NCBI RefSeq assembly: GCF_028369105.1
Contig: NZ_JAQNDO010000001.1
Location: 2,845,711-2,909,710, forward strand
Reading direction: 5' to 3'
From: Polyangium mundeleinium
Lineage (GTDB): Bacteria; Myxococcota_A; Polyangia; Polyangiales; Polyangiaceae
Length of the DNA: 64,000 nucleotides
Below are positions 54,299 to 61,868 of this stretch, in pieces. Positions within the stretch are counted from its first letter, which is position 1. Every line of letters begins with the position of its first letter. The translations under genes were made by a program, and so were the position numbers. The notes beneath the pieces were generated by a model. It worked only from the letters and a program-made list of their open reading frames with translations. It ran no database searches and was not told where the DNA came from.

Positions 54299-55864
54299 TC
54301 AAAAGCGGCGGATGGGCGCGCCGATGCCGGGGGCGCCGCGGTTGCCCGCGATGTCGCCGTCGCCGCCCTTGCCGCCGTCGCCGGGTTTGCCCGTCGCGAG
54401 CGAGACCATGCCGCGGAGCTCGGGCTCGGCGCCGATGTGGGCGATCACGACGGAAGGTCCGCCGAGGCCGCCGCCGCCGGGGCCGCCGGGGCCGCCCATT
54501 CCGCCCTCGCCGCCCTGGCAAGCGTCGGGCGCGGAGAGGCCTTTTCCAGTGCCGCCCATGCCGCCGAGGCCGCCCTTGCCGCCGGTCTGGCCATCGGCGC
54601 CTTTGCCGCCGCGGCCACCCCCATCGGCCGCGACGCGTCCGTCCCAGATCACGATCGACGATTCGAGGCTGGCAATGCCGATGCTCGCGCCGCCGGGCCC
54701 GCCGCCTTTGCCGCCCTGGCCGCCGCAGCCGCCGGTGCCGCCGCTGCCGCCGCTCGCGCCGGCCCCAGGCATCGCATTGGCGCAAATCGCGGCCGCGCCC
54801 CGCGCTCCTCCGGCGCCCCCGCCGCCTTGTCCAGGCAAACCATGGCCGCCGGTGCCGCCGGCGATGCCGAAATACCCCGTCGCGTCGAAGCGGCCGAAGC
54901 CCGCGGCGCCCGTGCCGGGAATGCCCCGGGCGCCGTCATTGCCGGGCGTGCCTTTTCCGGCCGTGCAGCTCCAGCCCGCGCCCGCGTCCCCCGCGCCGCC
55001 GAGGCCGAAGCTCGCCACGGCGGGAGAGCCGATCTCGCCCGCCTTGCCGGGGGTCGATTGCAACGAGACCGGGACGATTGCGCCGCCGTCGCCGCCCTGG
55101 CCGCCCACGGTGACGCTGCCGCCTTCGCACATGCGCTCGACACGCGCGCCGCCCGGGGTCCCGAGGTCGGGCGCGGCGACACAAGCCGCCTGGCCGTCGT
55201 GGCCGTCCGCTCCTTCGAGCTGGGGATCGTAGGGCAGGTTCTCGCCGTCCTCGCCGTCGGCGCCCGCGCCGGCGCGCAGGTCGCAGCGCCGGAACTCGAC
55301 GTGCGTGTGGTCGACGAGCAGGGCGATGGACGAGCCGCCGGGGCGGGTCGCGTCGGCGGCGAAGACGGTGACATCCTCGATGCGGCTCACGCGCGGGCCG
55401 GGCGCGAGCACGAGCGGGATCTCGTCGGGCGCGCCGTAGAGGCGGGTCTTTTGGGTTTTGTCTGTCCAGCGGAATCCGTCGCGGCAATCGAGGCCGCCGA
55501 AGAGGCTCGCGCCGGCGGGCAGCACCAGGCGCTCGGAAAAGTCCTCGGCGCAGGCATAGATCGGCCGTTCGGCGCCGGCGATCCGGGCGGCGTGGGTGAG
55601 GGTGCGGAAGGGTTTGTCTTGGGTCCCCGGGCCTTCGTCGTCGCCGAGGGTGGAGACGAAGACGCCGCAGCCTTCGGGGACGGGTCCGTCGTTCCAGGCG
55701 GGGACGCAGCGCGGCACCACGTAACGCTCGCCGGTGGCCCTCGTCTCGCAAATGGGGCCGTCCGTGCATTCGGCGTCGGGCGCCGAGGCGCAGCTCGCGC
55801 CGAGCGCGAGCAGGGCGAGGGGCAAAAGGGCGAGGCGCGCGGCCCCGCCGAGGTTCGTCGGCAT
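54299..55864 (-). CDS. Glycine-rich, PGRS-like lipoprotein with beta-helix-like N-terminal part
   Basis: 521 residues. The signal peptide ends in a lipobox (LLALGASCASAP). Residues ~60-190 resemble DUF1565/parallel beta-helix starts (STLGDDEGPGTQDKPFRTLTHAARIAG, then LVLPAGASLFGGLDC). From ~215 on it is dominated by GG-x-GG and GAxG repeats (GGTGGHGLPGQGGGGAGG), like mycobacterial PE_PGRS tracts, broken by short beta segments (SIVIWDG, SVVIAHIG). Expected at the cell surface; possibly adhesive. Opposite-strand frames here are by-products of the GC-rich repeats. Confidence 0.8.
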   Translation of the reverse strand: MPTNLGGAARLALLPLALLALGASCASAPDAECTDGPICETRATGERYVVPRCVPAWNDGPVPEGCGVFVSTLGDDEGPGTQDKPFRTLTHAARIAGAERPIYACAEDFSERLVLPAGASLFGGLDCRDGFRWTDKTQKTRLYGAPDEIPLVLAPGPRVSRIEDVTVFAADATRPGGSSIALLVDHTHVEFRRCDLRAGAGADGEDGENLPYDPQLEGADGHDGQAACVAAPDLGTPGGARVERMCEGGSVTVGGQGGDGGAIVPVSLQSTPGKAGEIGSPAVASFGLGGAGDAGAGWSCTAGKGTPGNDGARGIPGTGAAGFGRFDATGYFGIAGGTGGHGLPGQGGGGAGGARGAAAICANAMPGAGASGGSGGTGGCGGQGGKGGGPGGASIGIASLESSIVIWDGRVAADGGGRGGKGADGQTGGKGGLGGMGGTGKGLSAPDACQGGEGGMGGPGGPGGGGLGGPSVVIAHIGAEPELRGMVSLATGKPGDGGKGGDGDIAGNRGAPGIGAPIRRF

Positions 55865-55964
55865 GATCGTTCGTTCCCGGATTGGGCCTTGGAATCAAAA
55901 AGGACGGCGCTCGCAGCGAGCACGCGTCCGGAGTCCTCGTGGGCCGCCGGGCATCGCTCGCGAG

Positions 55965-55976
55965 CGCCGACACTTT
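55965..55976. promoter_or_regulatory. 12-bp palindrome in a divergent promoter region
   Basis: CGCTCGCGAGCG is a perfect palindrome about midway between the divergent lipoprotein genes at 55864 and 56094. A related GGCGCTCGC half (55906-55914) pairs with GCGAGCGCC (55970-55978). It may be a regulator site or a structural hairpin; no protein can be named. Confidence 0.3.
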
Positions 55977-56051
55977 GGATGATGAGGCGTGCGTGTCGTT
56001 GCGGAAATCGTGGAAGGTCCACAAGGGCCGGAACGCGCGTTCGGGACGATG

Positions 56052-56080
56052 TTGACGGGCCAGGGGCGCGGCTCTAGAAA
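56052..56080 (+). promoter_or_regulatory. Candidate housekeeping promoter of the histidine-phosphatase lipoprotein
   Basis: TTGACG (56052-56057), a 17-base spacer and TAGAAA (56075-56080). The predicted start near 56087 leaves a leader of only ~7 bases, so either the transcript is nearly leaderless or the match is fortuitous. Confidence 0.35.
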
Positions 56081-56093
56081 GAAAAAGGAATCC

Positions 56094-57092
56094 ATGAAAA
56101 AGGTTCTCCTCGGGACGTTGTTGACGGTCGGTCTTTGGGGCGCCGTTTCCGGCTGCACGGACGAAGGCGCAGGCGGGAGCGGGGGCGGCGGTGGGTTGGG
56201 CGGCGGTGGTATGGGCGGCGGCGGTGGGTTGGGCGGCGGCGCTGCGATCGACCCGAGCGATTTGAAGGCATTCGTCGCCGGGGGATACGTCGAGCTTTCG
56301 TGGATGAAATCGAGCAAGCCCGCGTCGAGGGTCGTCCGCGCCGAGAACACGATGCCCGCCGGCCCGGACGATCCGATGGCGACCGTGGTCTACGAGGGGG
56401 CGGCGTCCACGGCGAGCGAGCCGCTCCGCAATCTGGTGGCCACGACGCCGGAGGCGCCTCGCACGTACCATTACGCCGTGTACGGCTGTGACGCGCCGGG
56501 GAGCTGCGGCGGCGGACCGGCGACGGCGGAGATCGAGGTGACGGTCGGGCAGGCGCTCCTCGGCGGCGGGTACAACGTGGTCTTTCGCCACGCGGAGGCG
56601 GACGTCTGCGAGGATGCGTTCCAGCTCGGGACGGCGGCCGAGACGTCGTCGCCGGGCTGGTGGAAGAGCTGCGATTCGAACTGCGCGACCGCGACGGCGC
56701 GACAGCTCAATGCACAGGGCGTCTCCCAGGCCGAGCAGATGGGCCTCGCCATCAAGAACCGCGGCTTTCCTTTCGGGCGCGTGCGCGCGAGCGAGTTCTG
56801 TCGGTGCAAGAGGACCGCCGAGCTCATGCACCTCGGCCCCATGGTCGAGGAGAACCAGGGCATCACGGGCTTCGCGTATGACGAGGCGGGTCGCTGCGCG
56901 GCGACGATGGCGCTCGCGGCGGAGGCGCCCGCGCCGGGCACGAATGGGGCGATCGTGGGCCATTCGGGGCACCAGTGCGGCGTGCTCGACGCGCTCCAGT
57001 GGGGCGAGGCCGCCCTCTACAAGCCCGATGGCCAAGGCGGGGCGATCTACATCACGCGGGTGGATTCGTCCGCGTGGGCGGCGCTCCCGTAA
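56094..57092 (+). CDS. Lipoprotein with FN3-like and histidine-phosphatase domains
   Basis: 332 residues; ATG at 56094 with AAGGA upstream. Lipobox GAVSGCTDE, then a Gly-rich linker (~28-55). Residues ~60-150 resemble a fibronectin type III domain (LKAFVAGGYVELSWMKS, then RTYHYAVYGCD). The C-terminal ~165 residues are a histidine-phosphatase: VVFRHAEAD (RHA in place of RHG, catalytic His), ASEFCRCKRTAELM (second Arg) and IVGHSGHQCG (second His). Six or more Cys suggest disulphides. An exported phosphatase or phytase-like enzyme; substrate unknown. Confidence 0.85.
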   Translation: MKKVLLGTLLTVGLWGAVSGCTDEGAGGSGGGGGLGGGGMGGGGGLGGGAAIDPSDLKAFVAGGYVELSWMKSSKPASRVVRAENTMPAGPDDPMATVVYEGAASTASEPLRNLVATTPEAPRTYHYAVYGCDAPGSCGGGPATAEIEVTVGQALLGGGYNVVFRHAEADVCEDAFQLGTAAETSSPGWWKSCDSNCATATARQLNAQGVSQAEQMGLAIKNRGFPFGRVRASEFCRCKRTAELMHLGPMVEENQGITGFAYDEAGRCAATMALAAEAPAPGTNGAIVGHSGHQCGVLDALQWGEAALYKPDGQGGAIYITRVDSSAWAALP

Positions 57093-57137
57093 CGTCTTTG
57101 GTTGGGGCCGTGCGCCGCCCACGCTATCATGGGGCCG

Positions 57138-57959
57138 ATGCTCTCCTTCGAGCCCAAGCGAAGAACGCGGGTGCTCTTTGGCCTCGCGTTTCTGCCGCTC
57201 CTCGCCGGCGCCCTGTTTTTTCTGGGGGCGTCTCTGCGGCTCGCGACGCTCGGCTCGCGGCTCGCGGCGCACGAGGAGCGGAGGACGGACGACGGGCCGG
57301 TGGCGCTCCGCGGCGAGCTCTCCTTGCTCGAGGCGTCGTCGACGTCGCCGCTCGGCGCTCCCGCGGCCGGGTGGGTCGCGGCTGTCGGGCGCACGTCCTG
57401 GCAGGGCGGCCCCTTCGAGGTCTTGTGCGCGGTGGGCCATTTCGACGACGTGGCCGTGCGGAGGAACGACGGGTTCGCGTTCCGGCTCTCGGTGGCCCGG
57501 ACGAACGAGCGGGTGCGGATCGACGAGGAGGAGAGCGCGAAATGGCTCTTCGGCGCCGATCCGCGGGTGGGGATCGCGCTCGGCGGGTTTTCCGCGTCGG
57601 CCGACGGGCCGGGCCGGGGGATGAAGGAGGCGACGGGGATTGCGATCCCGCCCGTGATCCGGGAGGCGTGTGGCAAGGAGCTCGTCGCGCTGGGCGATTC
57701 GGCCGTGTACCGGGAGCGTGTCCTCGCGGAGGGCATGCCGGTGACGGTGTTCGGCTGCAAGCAGACGAATGATGTGGTGCCCTGCCGGGACGGCCTGGAC
57801 TTCGTCACGATTCATCCGCTCGATCGCGCCAAGGAGCGCATCGGCAATGGGGGGAGCGCGCTTCTTTTCGTCGGCGGGCTTTTTTCGCTCGTCGTGCTCT
57901 CGGCGGCCGGCTTCGGGGTGCTCTCGCTCGCGAGCCGCACGCGGAGGAGCTTCCGATGA
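57138..57959 (+). CDS. Two-helix membrane protein, GIDE-like
   Basis: 273 residues from the ATG at 57138 (ATG at 57129 is also possible). Hydrophobic helices lie near 12-30 (VLFGLAFLPLLAGALFFLGA) and at the C-terminus (~240-262, ALLFVGGLFSLVVLSAAGFG), with a beta-rich domain between, starting GPVALRGELSLLE. The layout and the strand pattern before the small Cys-poor region recall the membrane domain of the E3 ligase MUL1 (GIDE). It overlaps the next gene, a clearer GIDE relative, by ATGA. Confidence 0.65.
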   Translation: MLSFEPKRRTRVLFGLAFLPLLAGALFFLGASLRLATLGSRLAAHEERRTDDGPVALRGELSLLEASSTSPLGAPAAGWVAAVGRTSWQGGPFEVLCAVGHFDDVAVRRNDGFAFRLSVARTNERVRIDEEESAKWLFGADPRVGIALGGFSASADGPGRGMKEATGIAIPPVIREACGKELVALGDSAVYRERVLAEGMPVTVFGCKQTNDVVPCRDGLDFVTIHPLDRAKERIGNGGSALLFVGGLFSLVVLSAAGFGVLSLASRTRRSFR

Positions 57960-58675
57960 TCGTCACGTTGCTCGGCGCGGGATTGGTGGTCGCGGGGAGC
58001 GCGCTCGTGTTTCGCGCCCGCGAGGGGGCGGCGCTGGTGCTCGAGGTGTGGCGGCGACCGACGAAGCGGATCGCGGAGATCGAGCCCGGCGTGGTCGAGC
58101 TCGCGGGGCGGATCTCGGCGGCGGAGGAGCCGATCGACGGCCTGTCGTGCAAGGGCTGCGTCGCCGTGCGTACCCGCATTCGAGGGTTTTCCGGGGAAGG
58201 GAAGCGCCGCGAGCGGCTCGGAGAGCGCTCGATTTTGCGCGCGTCGCGGGCGGCGCTCCGCGACGAGAGTGGCACGTGTGTGGTTGATCTCGGGGACGCG
58301 GAGGTGGTCGGGGACGAATGGGTGTCTCACGCCGTGCGCGTGGAGGAGGTCGCCTCGTCATGGCCGCCGTGGGCGCGGGATCTCGTGCCGCCCGGCGCGA
58401 CGCACGTGGAGGTGGAGGAGGCGGTGGTGCCGGAGGGCGCCGACGTGATGATCACGGCGGTGACGCGCAAGCAGGAGCGCATGGGCGGGTTTTACAGGGA
58501 CGCACGGGCGCGCTGGGAGCTCGGCGGATCCGAGGAGATGCGGGGCCTCGTGACGGTGGGAGGGCAAGCGCAGCTCTTCCGGCGGACGGGCGGGGCCGTG
58601 GCGTTTGCGGTGGTGTGCGGGGTGTTCCTCGTCGTGCAGGGGATTGCGACGATCCTCGCGGGGATAGAGCTTTGA
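57956..58675 (+). CDS. GIDE-domain-like membrane protein
   Basis: 239 residues with an N-terminal helix (MIVTLLGAGLVVAGSALVF) and a C-terminal one (~212-235). Between them: IEPGVVELAGRISAAEEPIDG, CKGCVAVRTRIRGF, ESGTCVVDLGDAEVVG and VVPEGADVMITAVTRK, following the order of the GIDE domain of eukaryotic MUL1 (Gly-rich strand, ligand Cys, DxxG strand, EG-turn). The bacterial family has no RING finger, and none is seen here. The role is unknown; the two adjacent copies suggest a heteromer. Confidence 0.7.
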   Translation: MIVTLLGAGLVVAGSALVFRAREGAALVLEVWRRPTKRIAEIEPGVVELAGRISAAEEPIDGLSCKGCVAVRTRIRGFSGEGKRRERLGERSILRASRAALRDESGTCVVDLGDAEVVGDEWVSHAVRVEEVASSWPPWARDLVPPGATHVEVEEAVVPEGADVMITAVTRKQERMGGFYRDARARWELGGSEEMRGLVTVGGQAQLFRRTGGAVAFAVVCGVFLVVQGIATILAGIEL

Positions 58676-59138
58676 GCCGTTAGAGGGCGTCGCAGCGCAC
58701 CGGACCCCGCGTGCGCGCGTTGCAAACGCGGATCGCAGCGCACCGGACCCCGCGTGCACGCGTTGCAAACGGGTCTTCGACCGTGCATGGAGCCGTTGCA
58801 CGCGTTGCAAACGGGTCTTCGACTGTGCATGGAGCCGTTTGCACGCGTTGCAAACGGGTCTTCGACCGTGCATGGAGCCGTTTGCACGCGTTGCAGACGG
58901 GTCTTCGACTGTGCACGAGCCGCGTGCACGCGTTGCAGACGGGTCTCCGACGTAGGTCGTGCCGTTTGCACGCGTTGCAGACACCTTTCGGAGCGCGACG
59001 AGCGCCATTTTCACGTGGAGGGGATGTCGACGGGGTCGTCGGTTGTGGCGCGCACGCCGTCGTCGTTGTGGGCTTGCACGCCATCTTCTAGCCTGACGTC
59101 GCCATGGGCGTCTTGCCGCCTGCCGGGGAGGGCTCTCG
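58676..59138. other. Gene-free gap holding a tandem-repeat array
   Basis: 463 bases between the GIDE-like gene and the HNH toxin gene. The first ~310 bases are a 43-nt tandem array; the remaining ~150 bases show no feature other than the toxin gene's leader. No coding region is supported, because the 42-43-nt period would break any long frame. Confidence 0.7.
58689..58985. repeat. 42/43-nt tandem repeat array with palindromic junctions
   Basis: Seven successive CGTTGCA blocks occur at 58718, 58761, 58803, 58846, 58889, 58931 and 58973. The unit reads GTTGCAAACGGGTCTTCGAC, then TGTGCATGGAGCC, then GTTTGCACGC. At each junction CGTTTGCA-CGCGT-TGCAAACG forms an 8-bp stem. The first two units differ in the middle (CGCAGCGCACCGGACC) and are themselves duplicated at a 43-base interval. 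Units are nearly identical, with no unique spacers. Confidence 0.9.
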
Positions 59139-60683
59139 ATGACTTCGCGCCGCGCGCTCGTTCCGTCGTTGCATCTGCGTCTGTGGATGCTCGGGGCTCT
59201 GCGGTTCTTTCGGGTTGGGCTGCTGGGGCTCGTCGCTTTTGGCGTTTCGGCATGGCTCCTCGGGTGCGGCGCGGCGCGCGTGCATACCGAGGGGTGGGCG
59301 CAGGAACTGCACGGCAAGAGCGTGTTTCGCGTCTGCCGGCGGCATCCCCGCGTCGGCCCGAATGCGCGCCACTGGTACGAGCTCGGGGACGGAGTGCCTC
59401 GACCGGCGTTCGAGCCGCTCGAAAAGCTCCTGGAAAACCCTTCGGTCAAGGCGGTCTTCATCCATGACCCCCACGCGCCGATCGAGAGCCGGCGGCTCCT
59501 CGGGCTCGCGTACCAGGATCTGCCCTGCGACAAGCCTCCGCCGCCACCGCCACCGCCGCCGGAGAAGATCGCGGCGAAAGAGCCGGAAGCCGAGCCGGCC
59601 AAGCGCACGACGGTCCGAACCGAGACGCGGACGTCGGCGATAAGGCCCTGCGAGAGGCCGCGAAATGGGCCACCGGATCAGCGTTTTCTCGGGCAAACGG
59701 CGCCCACGCCCGCCCCCGCGCCGGGGATGAGCGCGCCGTGTCCGCCGCCTCCGCCCGGGAATACATACGAGGAACAGAAAGTCAACCTGGCGCGGAGGGA
59801 CGCCGAGGAGGAGGCGAGGCGCACGGGGGAGAGGATCGGGCGCGAGTGGGGGGCGACGCTTGGCGGGGCGGCGGAAGCAGCGAGCTCGCTCAACCGCAGT
59901 GTCGGCGGGGGGCGCCCCTTCGACGTAGCGCTTTGGAACAACCCCGCAGGCGCCGACAAGATGCGGGCCGATGTGGCCAGACAACTGAATGCAATCCCGG
60001 ATCTGCCGACGTACGACGACGAGCAGCTCGCCAAGATCGCCTGGGAGGGCTTCCTCAAGGGGTATGGAAAAGGCTGGGCGGATGCCGAGGCCAAGTACGC
60101 AATCGTGAACGCCCTGGCGGATACCCTTTTGACGCTTGCCACGGCGGGAGCGGGGGCCCTGGAGACCGCGGGGGCGAGGGCGCTGCGGGCGGCTCAGCAG
60201 AGGCTACGGAGCATGCCGGTGTTCCTGCCGGCGGGGGCAGGCGGACCGGGCGGGTTCTTGCGGCGGCCGAAGCTGCCGAGCCCGCCGGCGCCGAGCCCAC
60301 CGAAGGCAGTGGCGCCGCCCAACGGGACGACGGTCACGACGACGACGAAGCCGGTCACGGCGACCCCCAACGTGTCGAAGCCCAACGGCGCGCAGAGTAC
60401 CCCCGTTGCCGCCCAGGGAAACCCACCAAGTGATAAAAGACGATTCACTCCGTCAGACCGGGCGAAAGGGCTTGAGCGGGCGAAAGATGCCGACGGAGTT
60501 CCCCATTGCACCTACTGCGGCAAAGAACTAGACCCTAAAGCCGGGAAGCCAAACTCCTATGAACCGGATCACCGCATACCCCATGTCAGAGGCGGACCAT
60601 CAACGCCAGACAACCTGGTGCCTTCCTGCCGGACGTGCAATCGTTCAAAAGGCGCGAAGACTCCCGAGGAGTGGAAGCCATGA
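59139..60683 (+). CDS. Lipoprotein-anchored HNH nuclease toxin (SitA-like polymorphic toxin)
   Basis: 514 residues. A signal sequence leads to a lipobox (AWLLGCGAA), so the protein is exported and lipidated. Pro/Glu linkers (~128-145 and ~200-215) separate a short unknown domain, a helical section (~215-330, KGYGKGWADAEAKYAIVNAL), and another Pro/Thr linker (~350-430). The last ~65 residues are an HNH nuclease: CTYCGKEL, EPDHRIPHVRGG, DNLVPSCRTCNRSKG, with the two CxxC zinc pairs and the His-Asn-type core intact. Exported lipoprotein with C-terminal nuclease and overlapping downstream gene fits a toxin delivered to other cells. The 3' part has visibly lower GC than the 5' part. Confidence 0.8.
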   Translation: MTSRRALVPSLHLRLWMLGALRFFRVGLLGLVAFGVSAWLLGCGAARVHTEGWAQELHGKSVFRVCRRHPRVGPNARHWYELGDGVPRPAFEPLEKLLENPSVKAVFIHDPHAPIESRRLLGLAYQDLPCDKPPPPPPPPPEKIAAKEPEAEPAKRTTVRTETRTSAIRPCERPRNGPPDQRFLGQTAPTPAPAPGMSAPCPPPPPGNTYEEQKVNLARRDAEEEARRTGERIGREWGATLGGAAEAASSLNRSVGGGRPFDVALWNNPAGADKMRADVARQLNAIPDLPTYDDEQLAKIAWEGFLKGYGKGWADAEAKYAIVNALADTLLTLATAGAGALETAGARALRAAQQRLRSMPVFLPAGAGGPGGFLRRPKLPSPPAPSPPKAVAPPNGTTVTTTTKPVTATPNVSKPNGAQSTPVAAQGNPPSDKRRFTPSDRAKGLERAKDADGVPHCTYCGKELDPKAGKPNSYEPDHRIPHVRGGPSTPDNLVPSCRTCNRSKGAKTPEEWKP

Positions 60684-60946
60684 AGAGTACCGAAACACCA
60701 GCCTATCTCTGTTCACACATCTTCGAACGCACGCGACCTGTCTTGCTGGTTTCGCGGTCTGAAGGCGACTGGCAGTTTCTCTGCGGAGCCACCCATCCTC
60801 AGGAGGATGTGCCGCATGTCGTTGGGGTAAATCATCTTTTCGAGGATGACCCGTCGCTCGCCGAACTGGCTGACCTTCCCCCTGATTGGGAGGCTGAGAG
60901 GGATTCCGCAGCATCCCCATGGCGACGACTACGAATTGTGGATTAG
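60680..60946 (+). CDS. Candidate immunity protein (DUF2185-like)
   Basis: 88 residues. The ATG overlaps the toxin stop (ATGA). The sequence HIFERTRPVLLVSRSEGDWQ, then FLCGATHP, then NHLFEDDPSLAELADLP resembles the small DUF2185 proteins frequently found as immunity proteins after polymorphic toxins. No signal peptide, so it would act in the cytoplasm, where an HNH nuclease would attack DNA. Assignment rests on position and motif only. Confidence 0.65.
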   Translation: MKSTETPAYLCSHIFERTRPVLLVSRSEGDWQFLCGATHPQEDVPHVVGVNHLFEDDPSLAELADLPPDWEAERDSAASPWRRLRIVD

Positions 60947-61092
60947 CATCGCCAGATATCTACTTCGTCGCCAGCGATTTCGACTCGTTCCTCCGACAAC
61001 TGCGAGCGTGGACGCCCGAGGAACTCGCCGAGATCGAGGCGCTCGCGGCGGCAAACGCCGTGGAGCTTGACCCCGACAAACCTGCCGAGTAG
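60919..61092 (+). pseudogene. Possible remnant of a second, SUKH-type immunity gene
   Basis: A 57-codon frame overlapping the end of the immunity gene. SPDIYFVASDFDSFLRQL resembles the C-terminal strand and helix that end SMI1/KNR4 (SUKH) immunity proteins. One base earlier, the neighbouring frame reads GDDYELWISIA, the piece expected just before it, so a single frameshift would join the two. It is too short to be a complete domain. Confidence 0.3.
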
Positions 61093-61108
61093 GATTCGCG
61101 GCAGAGAC

Positions 61109-61792
61109 ATGGACGACCAACTCGACCTCGGCCAGGCGTACGCGCCGTCCGTCGCGTCGCCGCCCGCCGCGCCCCTCCCCAGCGTGGTCGCGCCCTACGA
61201 AAGGGTGGTGATGTTCTCTTTCCCGGTCGGCGTCGTGGTCGGGCTGGTTGCAGGCTCTGTGGAGTATCTCTGGTTCGCCTACACGCTGGGCTTCTTCGAG
61301 CCGGACGAGCTCCTCCCGTATTTCACGGGCATCGCCGTGCTCCGCGTGATAGGCCCCTCCAGCGCCATGATCGCCGCATCGATCACGGCGGTCCTCGTCC
61401 TTCATCGCGCCGGGCGCAGGGCGAGCGGACCCCTCGAGGTCGATCACGCGCGCGTGCTCCTCGTCCTGGCGGCGCTCCCACATCTCACGGTCGTGACGAT
61501 GCCATTCTGCGTCCTCGGCGCCCTGCTGGTGTGGCTTGCAAGAACCGCGGGAGCCGCGACCGTATTTTTAAGAGCCATGCTCGACGTCGGGGTGATATGG
61601 TCCGATTTCGCTTTCGGCCTGGCCTTCACCGCGCTCGGCGGGCTATGGGTCACGGGCCTGGTCCGAATCGGGGCAAAGTGGCTCACCACGAAGAAACACG
61701 GCCTCGCCCTGAAGCTCTTCGTCGCGTACGCCTCGCTCGCGATCTCCAATGCTGTTCTACGGGCTGTCCTTTCGGTCGTGGATCCGGCTTGA
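61109..61792 (+). CDS. Multi-pass membrane protein of unknown function
   Basis: 227 residues; ATG at 61109 preceded by AGAG. After a Pro/Ala-rich cytoplasmic start, about five hydrophobic helices are seen (VVMFSFPVGVVVGLVAGSV; GIAVLRVIGPSSAMIAASIT; VLLVLAALPHLTVV; FCVLGALLVWLARTAG; FAFGLAFTALGGLWVTGL) and a basic loop. No family recognised. It does not overlap the toxin module and may be unrelated to it. Confidence 0.7.
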   Translation: MDDQLDLGQAYAPSVASPPAAPLPSVVAPYERVVMFSFPVGVVVGLVAGSVEYLWFAYTLGFFEPDELLPYFTGIAVLRVIGPSSAMIAASITAVLVLHRAGRRASGPLEVDHARVLLVLAALPHLTVVTMPFCVLGALLVWLARTAGAATVFLRAMLDVGVIWSDFAFGLAFTALGGLWVTGLVRIGAKWLTTKKHGLALKLFVAYASLAISNAVLRAVLSVVDPA

Positions 61793-61868
61793 GTCGGCTC
61801 ACGGTCGCCCAGGCCGGCCGAAAAGCTGGCCTTTTCCCGCGCTTCGCGCTACGCGTCGGGCTCCCAGC

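Noticed and set aside
58689..58985. The 43-nt array as a CRISPR
   Set aside because: The units are contiguous with no variable spacers of constant length, and no cas genes are near.
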